From Rhizosaccharibacter radicis (GTDB lineage: Bacteria > Pseudomonadota > Alphaproteobacteria > Acetobacterales > Acetobacteraceae): DNA of 64,000 bases. The notes under the pieces are model-generated. The model worked only from the letters and a program-made list of their open reading frames with translations. It had not been told where the DNA came from and did no database searches. This document shows positions 1-9,009 of the stretch, one piece after another (position 1 is the first letter of the stretch; each line of letters opens with the position of its first letter). The stretch is from assembly GCA_024508355.1 (NCBI GenBank), contig JAMZEJ010000001.1, positions 434,001 to 498,000 on the forward strand, in the 5' to 3' direction. The translations under genes and the position numbers were made by a program.

Positions 1-8
1 TGTCGACA
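1..8. promoter_or_regulatory. Possible GntR/FCD operator half (partial context)
   Basis: The first eight bases, TGTCGACA, form a perfect palindrome followed by AT, about 50 bp upstream of a GntR/FCD regulator gene. FCD-type GntR proteins commonly bind short TTGT-N2-ACAA-like palindromes, so this could be an autoregulatory site. The left flank lies outside the window and cannot be checked. Confidence 0.3.
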
Positions 9-57
9 ATATGCAAGGTGGATGACGTCGGGCGCCTTAGGCAGGTAGAAGAACGGC

Positions 58-705
58 ATGGAGAGGCCGGCCGACACGTTCGACATGCTGCGCAACCGGA
101 CCATGACTGGCCTGGTGCGGGACGAGATCCTGCGCATGATCAAGGCCGGCGAAGTGCGCGGCGGCGAGCGGTTGAACGAGCTGGCGCTGTCTACGGCCCT
201 GCGGGTCAGCCGGGCTCCGGTGCGCGAGGCGATCCGAGCATTGGAAGAGGCGGGGCTGCTGCGGCAGGAGAAGAACCGCGGCGTGTTCGTGCGCGAGGTG
301 ACGTTGGAGGAAGCGGCGGAACTATACGAGGTTCGGGCCGGGCTGTCCGAGATGGCGGGCCGGGCTCTGGCGCGCCGGATCGACGCCGGAATGCTGGCCG
401 AGCTGCGCGACCGTGTTTCGGCGCTCGATGCGGCGGCGGATGTCACCGCCTATTATCAGCTCAATCTGGCTCTGCACGACCGGATGGTCGAACTCGGTGG
501 CAACGTGATCCTGCTGGAGATGTACCGGCGGTTGGTCGACCGGACGCATTTGTGGCGCCGTGGCAGCTTCGACGCCGGACTGGAAGCTTCACGAAGGGAA
601 CATCACGCGATCCTGGACGCCCTCGCCGCCGGGGACGTCGATGCGGCCGGTATGCGCATGCGCGAGCATGTCGAAGCCGGCTATCGACGGGCGACGGGAC
701 AATGA
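58..705 (+). CDS. GntR family transcriptional regulator, FCD subfamily
   Basis: The 215-aa product has an N-terminal winged helix-turn-helix (about residues 10-75; the motif ALRVSRAPVREAIRALEEAG is the GntR recognition helix region) followed by an all-helical FCD ligand-binding domain. The FCD domain contains the conserved HDRMVE and REHHAILDAL segments that usually coordinate a metal and carboxylate effector. Members normally repress sugar-acid or amino-acid catabolic genes. An internal ATG at 85 is an alternative start. The likely target lies to the left of the window, because the right neighbour is an insertion-sequence relic. The effector is unknown. Confidence 0.9.
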   Translation: MERPADTFDMLRNRTMTGLVRDEILRMIKAGEVRGGERLNELALSTALRVSRAPVREAIRALEEAGLLRQEKNRGVFVREVTLEEAAELYEVRAGLSEMAGRALARRIDAGMLAELRDRVSALDAAADVTAYYQLNLALHDRMVELGGNVILLEMYRRLVDRTHLWRRGSFDAGLEASRREHHAILDALAAGDVDAAGMRMREHVEAGYRRATGQ

Positions 706-923
706 CGGGGCCGATCCTGCGGGCGGCGATGACGGCGACCATGGTTGGAGCTCGTTGCCGCGAAAGGGCCGATCGCCGCGGCTAGGTAGCCGGTGCAGCC
801 TAGGCGTCGCGGGATGAGCGTCCGATCGTGAGCTACAAGCGGCACCGGTCTGCCGATATCTGCGGATCGTGCTCAAACCACGGAGCTAGATCCGCTCCTC
901 GTTTGGAAATAGAGGCAGGTTGG

Positions 924-1088
924 ATGTTGGAAGGTCTGTTCGACATCGTTGCGGGGCGCTCAACCTTGGAGTTCATCGGCAAGCGCTTCCGTCGACGGCC
1001 CACCACCTTTTTCGGATGGGTCGGTTGGTTGATCGTGATGCTGACGGCTCTCGGGTTCCTGGCGATGCTCGCATTCGGTCTTATCTGA
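924..1088 (+). CDS. Small hypothetical membrane protein
   Basis: This 54-aa frame starts with an ATG preceded by a purine-rich AGAGGCAGG stretch. It encodes a basic segment (KRFRRRPTTFF) followed by one hydrophobic helix (about residues 31-52, GWVGWLIVMLTALGFLAMLAF), which would make it a single-pass inner-membrane micro-protein. I recognise no family. Its stop codon lies at the edge of the IS3 relic, so the 3' end could have been altered by the insertion. It could be spurious, but the helix and preceding basic patch look genuine. Confidence 0.4.
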   Translation: MLEGLFDIVAGRSTLEFIGKRFRRRPTTFFGWVGWLIVMLTALGFLAMLAFGLI

Positions 1089-1971
1089 CGTTCTTGGGTA
1101 TGTTCATGACTCGGTTCGAATGTCCTCGCATCGCGGGCTCCGCGGAAGCTGGTCCGGCTCCGTGCGCCAGCATGGGCCGGGGCGCCATCGACGCTTCCCG
1201 AGCAGGAGGCCGGTAGCCCAGCGCCGCGTGCGGCCGCTGGGTGTTGCAGTGCTGGCGCCACCGCTCGATCAGCATCCGTGCCTCGGCCAGCGTGTTGCAC
1301 ACCTCGCGTGCCAGCAGCTCGTCTCGGAACTTGCCGTCGGAGCTTTCCATGGAAGCCTCCTCCCGCGGACCGCCGGACCCGGTGGATGCCGTTCGCGCGC
1401 CGACACCGTCGATCCAGCCGTTCACCGCCCGGGCAGCAACGCCGGTCCATCGTCGAAGCGCATGAACCCCGGCATACGGCGGGTGATGAACAGGTCGCCA
1501 GGACGTCGATCACGTCGGCCGAGCCCAACGTGCGCGCCACCGGGATCGTCAGATACTCGCGGCTGAACTCATCGATGACGTTCAGGGTGCGGAACTTCCG
1601 GCTCTCCCGGGGGCAGCCTTTCACGAGGTCGTCGCTCCGCACGTGGTTCGCCCGCCCGGGCCGCAGCCGCACGCAGGAACCGTGGTTCAGCCATCGAGCC
1701 CGCACTTGCGCTGCCGGGCAGCCACCTTCAGCCCTTCCGGCCGCCGGATCCGCTCCACACGCTTGTGGTGGCAGCGCCAGCCGTCACCCCGCAGCAGGGT
1801 GGTGATCCGCCGGTAGCCTGCCTGACCCGTCATACTGCCCGACCAGACCCACGACGGCTCGGGTCCGCGCTGCCTCGTCGTCGGGCCTCGGGCGCGCCTT
1901 GCGGCTTGCGTCGAGCGGTGCTGGCACAGCACCCGGCACGTCAGGCGCTCCGCCCCCGAACCCCGTGACAT
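1081..1971 (-). pseudogene. Degraded IS3-family transposase (OrfB) remnant
   Basis: Read on the minus strand in three successive frames, this encodes the signature pieces of an IS3/IS407-type integrase-core transposase: RVLCQHRSTQ then AGYRRITTLLRGDGW at 1971-1687; NHGSCVRLRPGRANHV and TLNVIDEFSREYLTIPVAR in the next frame; and DGKFRDELLAREV with RPHAALGYRPPA at 1425-1109. At least two frameshifts separate the fragments, the second catalytic Asp region is garbled, and the usual SPWENGYVES becomes GGPREEASMES. OrfA is absent, since only about 40 bp precede the hydrolase gene. The element is therefore dead. I could not define its terminal inverted repeats. Confidence 0.85.
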
Positions 1972-2012
1972 GCGCTACGGCCGGCGGGCGTACGTAACTC
2001 CGCTCCGCCGCG

Positions 2013-2990
2013 TCAGCCGTGGTCCAGAAACGCGACGATGGCCCGGTTCAGCGACGCCGAACATTCCTCCGGCAGCCAGTGGCCGCAGCCGGGCAGCGAG
2101 AGCCCGGTCACGTTCGTCGCGTAGGTCCTGATCTGGTCGGCTTCCGCCGTGCCGAATCCGCCGTGGCCGCCGCCACCGATCGCCAGCACCGGAACGGTGA
2201 TCTTCGTCGCGGCGAGCGGCACGTCGCGTCGCGCCGTCTCGTTCAGCGCCCGGTAGTACTCGAAGGCGGCGTGCAGGGTCGACGGCTTGGCGTAGGAGCG
2301 AGCGTAGAGATCGAGCAGTTGCGGCGTGAAGACGTCCTTGTTGCTGGCGTGCACCTTGATGAAGTGCTCGAAGAAGAAACGTTCCTTGCCGGTGATCAGG
2401 GTTTCCGCGAGATGGTCGCCGGCGGCGAAGAAGCTGAAGTGCCAGACCAGCGACTCACCTTCCGGCGTGAAGGCGGGATAGGTGTAGATGCTCCGGTCCG
2501 GGATCGGCGCTTCCATGAAGACGATGCGATGCAGCGAGTCCTGGTGGGCGACGGCCAACGGGTAGGTGTTCCAGATCCCGATGTCGTGTGCCACCAGATC
2601 GAACTTCGCATCGGGGCTCAGGCTGCGCGCGAAGTCGTAGAGGGTGACAGCCACGTCCTGCCCAGCATAGGATTCCGGAACGCCGGACTGCCCAAGGCCC
2701 GGCAGGTCGACCGCGACCACCTCATGGTGCCGGGCCAGTTCCGGCATCAGCTGGTGCCACTCGTACCAGCTCTGCCCGAAACCGTGCACGAGCAGCACCA
2801 GCGGCCCCGTGCCGCCGTGCAGGAAGTGCAGCCGCACGCCGTCGACCGTCTCGTAAGCGGGGGTGAAACCGGGCGGCGCGGGGAACTCCTCCGGCGGCGG
2901 GGAAGCGGCCGGTTCGGCGAGTGCGGTCGTGGAAAGGCACGCGGCGACGGCGAATGAAAGCCCTGCACGACGAAGGAACCGCAGCGGCAT
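2013..2990 (-). CDS. Exported alpha/beta hydrolase, epoxide hydrolase-like
   Basis: The 325-aa product starts at the ATG at 2990, which has AGGAG eight bases upstream. It begins with a signal peptide (about residues 1-23, ending STTALA), so it is probably periplasmic. The hydrolase core shows [10 protein letters not shown] (oxyanion loop), VAHDIGIW, where the nucleophile elbow carries Asp rather than Ser as in epoxide hydrolases and haloalkane dehalogenases, and a late GCGHWLPEE with the catalytic His. It lies 40 bp downstream of the MFS gene on the same strand and is probably co-transcribed with it. The substrate is unknown. Confidence 0.85.
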   Translation of the reverse strand: MPLRFLRRAGLSFAVAACLSTTALAEPAASPPPEEFPAPPGFTPAYETVDGVRLHFLHGGTGPLVLLVHGFGQSWYEWHQLMPELARHHEVVAVDLPGLGQSGVPESYAGQDVAVTLYDFARSLSPDAKFDLVAHDIGIWNTYPLAVAHQDSLHRIVFMEAPIPDRSIYTYPAFTPEGESLVWHFSFFAAGDHLAETLITGKERFFFEHFIKVHASNKDVFTPQLLDLYARSYAKPSTLHAAFEYYRALNETARRDVPLAATKITVPVLAIGGGGHGGFGTAEADQIRTYATNVTGLSLPGCGHWLPEECSASLNRAIVAFLDHG

Positions 2991-3030
2991 GGGTGTCTCC
3001 TGCTGGATACGAGTGGGTGCGCCGGGCGGG

Positions 3031-4233
3031 TCATGCGGCCGCGCGCGGGCCGGGGCGGAAGGCATGGCGATGGTCGCCAAGCACGATCGCGAGTGCCATG
3101 ACCACCAGCACGCCCGCGGCGGGCGCGAGGGCGGGATCGCCCCAACGGTCGAGCAGGACGCCGCCGAGAAGGCCTCCCGCGGCGATGGCGGCATTCCAGG
3201 TCGTGGTGATCATCGCGTTGGCGAGATCGACGCCGTCTCCCGCCACATCCCCCGCGGCGGTCTGGAGCTGGGTCGCGGCGCCTCCGAACGACAGGCCCCA
3301 GAGCAGGACGGCGAGCACGGTCGCGGCCGGGCTGGCCGGAAGCAGCGCCAGCAGAAGCGCCACGACGGCGAAGCCGAGCAGGCTGCCGATCGCCAGGCGG
3401 CGCAGGGCACGGTCGATCAGCAGGCCGGTCAGCCAGATGCCGGCCAGCGCCGACACGCCGAAGCCCAGCAGCAGCAGATCAAGCCGGCGGTCGAGGCCGG
3501 ACGGTGCCGCGAGCGGCGCCACGAAGGTGTAGAGGATGTTGTGTGCCGTCATCCAGGCGAGGATGGTGCCCAGCACCGGGCGGATGCCCGGGGTCCGCAG
3601 GACGCGAAGCAACGCGGGGCGGTCCCGCGCGGCATAGCCGGGGAAGTCCGGAACGGACCACAGCACCCACGCCACCAGCGCGGCGGTGGATACAGACATC
3701 AGGCCGAAGGTGGCGCGCCAGCCGAGAAGGGAGCCGAGAAAGGTTCCGGCCGGCACGCCCAGCGACAGCGCCACCGGCGTCCCGACCATAGCCAGGGCGA
3801 GCGCCCGCCCCTTGAGCCTGTCGACCACCATGCGGCGGGCGTAGCCAGCCAGCAGTCCCCAGGCGAGGCCCGCCGCGACGCCGGCGCCGAAACGGGCGAA
3901 CAGGGCGGTCGTGAAATCCGGGGCGAGCGCGGTGGCCGTGTTGAACAGCAGGAAGCCGAGGATCGCCGCGAGCAGCACCGGACGTCGCCGAAAGCCCTGG
4001 GTCCAGACCACGAGGGGGATCGCCGCGACGAGCGAGCCGGCGGCGTAGGCGCTGACCATCTGTCCCGCGGCGGCCTGCGAGACATCCAGACCACGCGACA
4101 TGATCGGCAGCAGCCCGGCCGGCAGGGTCTCGGTCAGGATGGCGGTGAAGCCGGTCATGGCCAGCGCCAGCAACGGCGATACCGGCAGACTGCTCCGTTC
4201 GATGGTATCGATCGTGGTGGCGGGAAGCGACAT
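3031..4233 (-). CDS. MFS transporter, DHA1 drug/metabolite exporter type
   Basis: The 400-aa product has about twelve hydrophobic segments. The N-terminal half carries [16 protein letters not shown] in the first helix region and [34 protein letters not shown] in the motif C region, as in AraJ/NepI/YdhP-type exporters. It is probably an inner-membrane proton-driven efflux carrier. It is divergent from a TetR gene with a 22-bp dyad between them, the classic layout of a repressor-controlled efflux pump, and is followed by a secreted hydrolase. The substrate cannot be read from the sequence. Confidence 0.9.
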   Translation of the reverse strand: MSLPATTIDTIERSSLPVSPLLALAMTGFTAILTETLPAGLLPIMSRGLDVSQAAAGQMVSAYAAGSLVAAIPLVVWTQGFRRRPVLLAAILGFLLFNTATALAPDFTTALFARFGAGVAAGLAWGLLAGYARRMVVDRLKGRALALAMVGTPVALSLGVPAGTFLGSLLGWRATFGLMSVSTAALVAWVLWSVPDFPGYAARDRPALLRVLRTPGIRPVLGTILAWMTAHNILYTFVAPLAAPSGLDRRLDLLLLGFGVSALAGIWLTGLLIDRALRRLAIGSLLGFAVVALLLALLPASPAATVLAVLLWGLSFGGAATQLQTAAGDVAGDGVDLANAMITTTWNAAIAAGGLLGGVLLDRWGDPALAPAAGVLVVMALAIVLGDHRHAFRPGPRAAA

Positions 4234-4296
4234 GGACGCCTATATCCGGAATGAACGAGCCGGAAGTTATGGAGGCGGATCGGCGGCGTCAATGAC

Positions 4297-4318
4297 TTAT
4301 GGAACGAACAGACCATAA
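4297..4318. promoter_or_regulatory. Putative TetR operator between MFS and tetR genes
   Basis: A perfect inverted repeat TTATGG-N10-CCATAA lies in the divergent promoter region, 15 bp before the tetR start and about 64 bp before the MFS start. A further TTATGG half-site begins at 4267. The size and position suit a TetR dimer blocking both promoters. Confidence 0.6.
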
Positions 4319-4332
4319 ATAGGGAGATGGGG

Positions 4333-4980
4333 ATGGCCCGGACCGGAAGGCCGAGGGAGTTCGATCGTGCCGCGGCGGTCGAGCAGGCGATGCACCTGTT
4401 CTGGCAGCACGGCTTCGAAGGCGCCTCGCTGGAGAAGCTGCGTCAGGCGATGGGCGGCATCTCGTCGGCGAGCTTCTACGCCGCCTTCGACTGCAAGGAG
4501 GCGTTGTACCGGGAAGCGCTGAGCTGCTACCTCGGGACGCATGGCAAGGTGATGGCCGCGTTGCGCGATCCGGACCTGGCGCCGAGGCGGCGCATCGAGA
4601 TGGCCCTGCGCGGATCGGTGGCGATGCAAACCGATCCTTCACACCCCAGCGGGTGCATGGTGACCCTGTCGGCGACGATCGGCTCCGAGGCGGCGGGGGA
4701 GTTGCGGGCGCTGACCGCGGCGGAGCGGGCGGCGAACCGGGCCGCGATCATGGCATGCGTCCGTCAGGCGATACAGGACGGCGAGCTCGCGGCGGACACG
4801 GACGCCGAAGGACTCGGCACCCTGTTCGAGGGGCTGCTGGTGGGGTTGTCGATCCAGGCTCGCGACGGTGTGGCCGCGGGTGCGATCGACGCCGCGGTCA
4901 CCGCGGCGCTGACGGCCTGGGATGCGGCAGCGGCACCGCGGCGACGGAGCCCGGCGCGCCGCAACATGTCCGCCGCCTGA
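4333..4980 (+). CDS. TetR/AcrR family transcriptional regulator
   Basis: The 215-aa product has a TetR N-terminal helix-turn-helix (GRPREFDRAAAVEQAMHLFW, then SLEKLRQAMGGISSASFYAAF) and a ligand-binding C-terminal domain of the type seen in AefR/YxaF-like regulators. I prefer the ATG at 4333, since AGGGAG lies six bases upstream; an ATG at 4327 is possible but abuts that ribosome site. It is divergent from the MFS exporter and most likely represses that gene and itself through the dyad at 4297-4318. The inducer is unknown. Confidence 0.9.
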   Translation: MARTGRPREFDRAAAVEQAMHLFWQHGFEGASLEKLRQAMGGISSASFYAAFDCKEALYREALSCYLGTHGKVMAALRDPDLAPRRRIEMALRGSVAMQTDPSHPSGCMVTLSATIGSEAAGELRALTAAERAANRAAIMACVRQAIQDGELAADTDAEGLGTLFEGLLVGLSIQARDGVAAGAIDAAVTAALTAWDAAAAPRRRSPARRNMSAA

Positions 4981-5051
4981 ATGCCGCAGGCATGCCGTCA
5001 GGAGCGGGCAGGCGCCCGGGCTCCGTGGACCGGATGCGGGACGATGGAATC

Positions 5052-5903
5052 TCAGTCGCCCAGCGTGTAGGCCGCGATGCTCGACCAGTCCCGCCCGCCC
5101 ATGCCCGCGTCGACGGCAGCCCCCATCTGGGCGTGGACGGCTTGCAGCATCGGCAGGGTCCGTCCGAGGCCGGCGGCGGCTTCGCTTGCCAAGCGCAGGT
5201 CCTTGAGGCCGAGCGAGGCCTTGAAGCCCGGCTCGTAGGAGCGCTGGGCGATGTTGGCCGAATAGACCTGATACGAGCGGCTGCCGAACAACGTGTTCAG
5301 GATCAGGTCGAAGAAGGCGTCGCGGGCGATGCCGTTGGCTTCGGTCAGGGTCACGGCTTCCGCCATGGCCTCGATCGCCATCATGATCATCATGTTGCAG
5401 GCGATCTTAGCGGCGTTCGCCGCCGGCGCCGTTTCCCCCATCGGCCATACGCGCTTGCCGATCGCCTCGAACACCGGGCGCGCGGCCTCGATCGCTTTCG
5501 CGTCGCCGCCGGCCAGGATGTTGAGCTCGCCCTTCGCCGCGACGTCGGGCCGCCCCAGGACCGGCGCGGACAGGTAGCGCACGCCTGCGTGCTGGTGAGC
5601 GAGAACCAGCTCGTGCGCGAAGGCGACCGAGATCGTCGACATCGCGACATGGATGAGTCCGGGGCGAGCCGCCGACAGGATGCCGGGGTCGAGCAGCGTT
5701 TCCCGGATCGCCGCGTCGTCGGACAGCATCGTCAGCGTGATGTCCGCATCGAGGGCTTCCGCCGGTGAATCCACCGGCAAGACGCCGTCGACATCGACAC
5801 CGGATCGATTCCAGCCTTTGACCTCGAAATCGGCCTTGACCAGGTTCGCGGCGATGGCGCGGCCCATCGCGCCCAGTCCGATCATTCCGACGATCTTGGT
5901 CAT
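5052..5903 (-). CDS. NAD(P)-dependent 3-hydroxyisobutyrate dehydrogenase-like protein
   Basis: The 283-aa product has the N-terminal Rossmann motif GLGAMGRAIAANLVKA and the second-domain catalytic lysine in NAAKIACNMM. This places it in the beta-hydroxyacid dehydrogenase/6PGDH-like superfamily, which also includes glyoxylate reductases and imine reductases. The substrate signature S-T-I-S after HVAM is not diagnostic. It is the last gene of a four-gene operon and starts 12 bp after the SDR gene with a GAGAAG ribosome site. An oxidoreductase role in a small catabolic or detoxification pathway is inferred from its neighbours. Confidence 0.85.
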   Translation of the reverse strand: MTKIVGMIGLGAMGRAIAANLVKADFEVKGWNRSGVDVDGVLPVDSPAEALDADITLTMLSDDAAIRETLLDPGILSAARPGLIHVAMSTISVAFAHELVLAHQHAGVRYLSAPVLGRPDVAAKGELNILAGGDAKAIEAARPVFEAIGKRVWPMGETAPAANAAKIACNMMIMMAIEAMAEAVTLTEANGIARDAFFDLILNTLFGSRSYQVYSANIAQRSYEPGFKASLGLKDLRLASEAAAGLGRTLPMLQAVHAQMGAAVDAGMGGRDWSSIAAYTLGD

Positions 5904-5915
5904 GGTTTTCGCTTC

Positions 5916-6788
5916 TCAGATGAAGTCCGTGGCGGCCGCCACCTGTCGCCATCGTTCGATGTCGCCGCGAAACGCCGCGAGCTTGCGATCGGCGGTGCCG
6001 AGCGCGATTGGACCGATCGGGAGATGCAGCGGCGGCTCCTCGGCATCGATGGCCTGGAGCATCACCGCCACGGCCTTGGCCGGGTCACCGGCCTGCTGGC
6101 CGTCATTCCGCTCGCGATACGCCCGCCGCCGACCGGCTGTCGCCGCATATTCCGGCATGTTTCGCGCCGCCTCGGTGATGGAGCGGCCGAGGAAGTCGGT
6201 GCGGAACGGTCCCGGCTCGACGATGAGAACCCTGATCCCGAACGGCGCGACCTCCTCGGCCAGCGCTTCGGAGAAACCTTCAACGGCGAACTTGGAGGCG
6301 CAGTAATAGCCGGAGCCGGCACTGCCGGCGATGCCGGCGCCGGAAGACAGGTTGACGATGCGACCGCCCGGTCGCTCCCCCGACCGGGCACCGGCCCGCT
6401 CGCGCAGCGCCGGCAGCGCCGCCCGCGTGGTCTCGATCAGGCCGAACACGTTGACCTCGAACATCGGCCGGTACTCGTGCGGCTCCGTTTCCTCCACCCC
6501 GCCGATCAGCCCGTACCCGGCATTGTTCACCAGGACATCGAGACCGCCGAAGTCGCGACGCGCCAGTTCCACCGCGGCGACGGCGGTCGCCGGCTCGGAC
6601 ACGTCGAGCGTGGCGGTTCGGACGCGCCCGGGGAAACGTTCCTGCAGCGCGGCCAGCCCCGCCGGATCGCGCGCGGTCGCGACGACGTTGTCGCCACGAT
6701 CCGCCACCGCCTCGGCCAGCACCCGTCCCAGCCCGCTGGAGCAGCCCGTGATCAGCCAGGTCCTGGCGCCCGATCGCGGTTCAGTCAC
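5916..6788 (-). CDS. Short-chain dehydrogenase/reductase
   Basis: The 290-aa product is a classical SDR with the TGCSSGLGR cofactor loop (residues 14-22), NNAGYG, a Ser before GSGYYCASKFA with the YxxxK catalytic pair, and EPGPFRTDF. The start is GTG at 6788, overlapping the upstream hydrolase stop by eight bases and preceded by GAGG; this points to translational coupling. Fungal and bacterial SDRs of this shape act on varied alcohols or ketones, so the substrate is not assignable. Confidence 0.88.
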   Translation of the reverse strand: MTEPRSGARTWLITGCSSGLGRVLAEAVADRGDNVVATARDPAGLAALQERFPGRVRTATLDVSEPATAVAAVELARRDFGGLDVLVNNAGYGLIGGVEETEPHEYRPMFEVNVFGLIETTRAALPALRERAGARSGERPGGRIVNLSSGAGIAGSAGSGYYCASKFAVEGFSEALAEEVAPFGIRVLIVEPGPFRTDFLGRSITEAARNMPEYAATAGRRRAYRERNDGQQAGDPAKAVAVMLQAIDAEEPPLHLPIGPIALGTADRKLAAFRGDIERWRQVAAATDFI

Positions 6789-7788
6789 GCGTCACCTCGG
6801 TCTTGCGGATGATCCAGTCCAGCACCGGCTTCAGGGCGGCGTCGGAGTTGGTCTCGTAGATCAGACCGTGTCCGTTGCCGTGGACGCCGTGATCCGGCAG
6901 GGCGAGCAGTTCGGCGCTGGCACCGGCCGCGTTGAGGAACGCCGCGGTCGGCGGACTGGCCGCGGCGAACGCGGACGCCTCGGCCGTGACGATCAGGATC
7001 GGCAGATCTTGCAGCGCGGGCAACCGGTGATGGCCGGCGGGGGCCGCGCGAAGGGCATCCGGATCCGACGCCGGCGGATCGAACCGCAGCGGAGCCGCTG
7101 TCGGCCCCCAGGACATCGGGCCGATGTTGGGGATGGTGGCGAACGGCGGTCCCATCGGCTCGATCGCCGCGATGGCGCGGACGAGCTGCGGCCTGCGGTC
7201 GGCGATCAGCCAGCCGTCCGGGCCGGACGCGGAATGGGTGACGAGCACCGCCGGGCCGATCCGGTCGAGCAGAACCGCGGTGCGATCCGCGTCCAGGGTC
7301 TGCGACAAGGCAAGATCGGCCGGTAGCGGGCCGTAGCCGGCGATGAACTCGTCCATGGCCGCGTCGTCATCCGAGGCGAACGGCCACCGCGTGTGCCGGG
7401 GGTCGTCGCCGGGGAAATAGATGGCCCGGCCGCCTTCGTAGGAGAAGGGCGGCCCCATCGCACCCGTCGCCGCGACGTGCAGCGGCGAGCGGCCATGTCC
7501 GGGCCGGTCCACGGCCAGCACGACATAGCCGGCCTCCACCAGACGCTGTGCCCAGCCCGGGCGGCCGTCCGGTGTGTCGAACCATTCGGTTCCCTGGAAG
7601 CCGCCGCCATGCATCAGCACGATCGGGTAGGGGCGCGTGATCCGGTCCGGCGCTTCCCATTCCACGAACATCGGCGCGGTCTGGCAGGTCCGGCCATCGA
7701 CCGGCACCCGCTCGCCGGGAATCCAGAAATGTCCCCGCCGAACCAGCCGTGGCGGCGCATCGATCCATGGCGCGAAGGTCGATGTCAT
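6781..7788 (-). CDS. Alpha/beta hydrolase
   Basis: The 335-aa product starts at the ATG at 7788, overlapping the stop of the EthD-like gene as ATGA. Visible features are the oxyanion loop MHGGGFQG, a Ser nucleophile in THSASGPDGW, and a His-rich C-terminal HGVHGNGHGLIYE with the likely catalytic His. It lacks an obvious signal peptide. It resembles esterase/lactonase-like hydrolases annotated only as alpha/beta fold. Tight overlap with both neighbours indicates it functions in the same pathway as the two oxidoreductases. Confidence 0.85.
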   Translation of the reverse strand: MTSTFAPWIDAPPRLVRRGHFWIPGERVPVDGRTCQTAPMFVEWEAPDRITRPYPIVLMHGGGFQGTEWFDTPDGRPGWAQRLVEAGYVVLAVDRPGHGRSPLHVAATGAMGPPFSYEGGRAIYFPGDDPRHTRWPFASDDDAAMDEFIAGYGPLPADLALSQTLDADRTAVLLDRIGPAVLVTHSASGPDGWLIADRRPQLVRAIAAIEPMGPPFATIPNIGPMSWGPTAAPLRFDPPASDPDALRAAPAGHHRLPALQDLPILIVTAEASAFAAASPPTAAFLNAAGASAELLALPDHGVHGNGHGLIYETNSDAALKPVLDWIIRKTEVTRD

Positions 7789-8162
7789 GCCCGTGTGGCC
7801 TCGAGAGGCACGACACGGAAGCGGCGCGGTTGCAGATCGGTGAAGTTCGGAACGTCCGCCATCACGCCGGCTGCCGCCTCGGACCCGAAAGCCGCGGCGA
7901 TGGCCGCTTCGTCGCGAAACCGGCATTCGCACAACGCGATCGTCCCGCGCCGCGCGACGGCCGGAAACAGGGCGGAAAGATCCAGCAGTCCGAAGTCGCC
8001 GAACGCCGCGGCCACGATCGGCAGGTGGTGCTCGACGTAGTAGGTCCGATCGAACCGCGACGACGCGTCGCCCTCGTACGCCACGAACAGCGATACCGCC
8101 GCGACGTCGTGCGCGGCCTCCGGAAGATGTCCCATGCGCCCTCGCTGAGATTCCTGGTCCAT
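7785..8162 (-). CDS. EthD-like dimeric alpha-beta barrel protein
   Basis: The product is a small protein (125 aa from the ATG at 8162; 116 aa from the ATG at 8135, which has the better ribosome site GCGAGGG). It has the EthD/DABB pattern: an N-terminal strand AAVSLFVAYEG, the conserved YYVEHHLPIV with paired His residues, and a strand ALCECRF before an alpha helix. EthD-family proteins accompany oxidative degradation pathways or act as small lyases. It is the first gene of the operon and lies just inside the palindrome at 8171-8206. Confidence 0.75.
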   Translation of the reverse strand: MDQESQRGRMGHLPEAAHDVAAVSLFVAYEGDASSRFDRTYYVEHHLPIVAAAFGDFGLLDLSALFPAVARRGTIALCECRFRDEAAIAAAFGSEAAAGVMADVPNFTDLQPRRFRVVPLEATRA

Positions 8163-8170
8163 CGCCTGCA

Positions 8171-8206
8171 AGCTTACATATAGACCGAATGGTCCATATG
8201 TAAGCT
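8171..8206. promoter_or_regulatory. 36-bp palindromic operator upstream of the EthD operon
   Basis: Perfect 11-bp arms AGCTTACATAT and ATATGTAAGCT enclose a second nested dyad, GACC-GAAT-GGTC. The nested dyad, centred at 8188/8189, resembles TetR-type boxes with TAGACC/GGTCTA arms. It sits directly upstream of the operon, where it could bind a dimeric repressor or overlap the promoter. No regulator gene is adjacent, so the cognate protein may be the TetR at 4333 or one encoded elsewhere. Confidence 0.6.
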
Positions 8207-9009
8207 CGTCCGACCCGGTGGGTCAAGGTGTTCTGGATGAATCGTTCCAATGATCTGTTGGTGGACGGGGGAAGTCGCGGAAATCCGCTTCCGCCGCACG
8301 GGATCGGTTTCCGCAGGATCGCCGCTGCGGAGCGGGCACATGCCCAGGCGAGGTGATGCGCGGCGGCGGGATGGTCCGGCTGCCGGTGGAGATGACATTC
8401 GTCAGTGCCAGAGCGCTTGTCATCCCAAGGTCGGTGGAACCGTCCTCCACGCGGCACGAGGCGGCTTAATCCCGCCGCTCCCGTGCTTGCCGGTCATGCT
8501 CCGCCGGCCTTGCATTCCTGCGATCCCGGTTGGGGACGCGGCGGTTGCCTACGGAGCTGTCGGGCGCGGCCCCGAACAGGAACCGGGAATGGCTGACGCG
8601 GCCGGCCCGCTCGATCACCTTCGTCTCGGGATAGCTGGGACGCGGGTGACGAAACCCGCGCGCGACGCCGCCGCCGCGGCCCGGGAGCAAGCCGGCACCC
8701 TGGTGGAGAAGCGTGGCAAGTGCTGACCGACGCGCGGGGTCCGCTCAACTAGTGGACTGTCTGCGCTTCAGGCATGGTTCGAAGCAGGGACCTTGGCGCA
8801 GGCTCCCGGATTGGACCCAGAAGGTGATGCTGGCGGCTTCGGCGTCGAGCGGCCGCCATTCATCCATCTGCAGCACGCCAAGCCGCGCCGGGAAAGCAGG
8901 GACCGGTGCATCAGCCCCTCCGGGAAACCCCCGCGGCTCCGGCGTTGGGCCGGACGTTTCGACCCATCATTTGTGTCGACGGGCGTGAGGCCTACCTGCG
9001 GCGGCCCCG
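8207..9009. other. Long non-coding or decayed stretch
   Basis: No frame here has credible start, length and composition. The open frames are Arg/Pro-rich shadows. A minus-strand fragment around 8890-8760 reads plausibly (LGVLQMDEWRPLDAEAA) but has no proper start and continues nowhere. It may be debris of a lost gene. I see no tRNA or terminator-like hairpin with a T-tract. Confidence 0.5.

Noticed and set aside
8752..8790. Possible IS end (TGGACTG...) near 8754
   Set aside because: Only a short resemblance to IS3 ends, with no matching inverted repeat or transposase fragment beside it.
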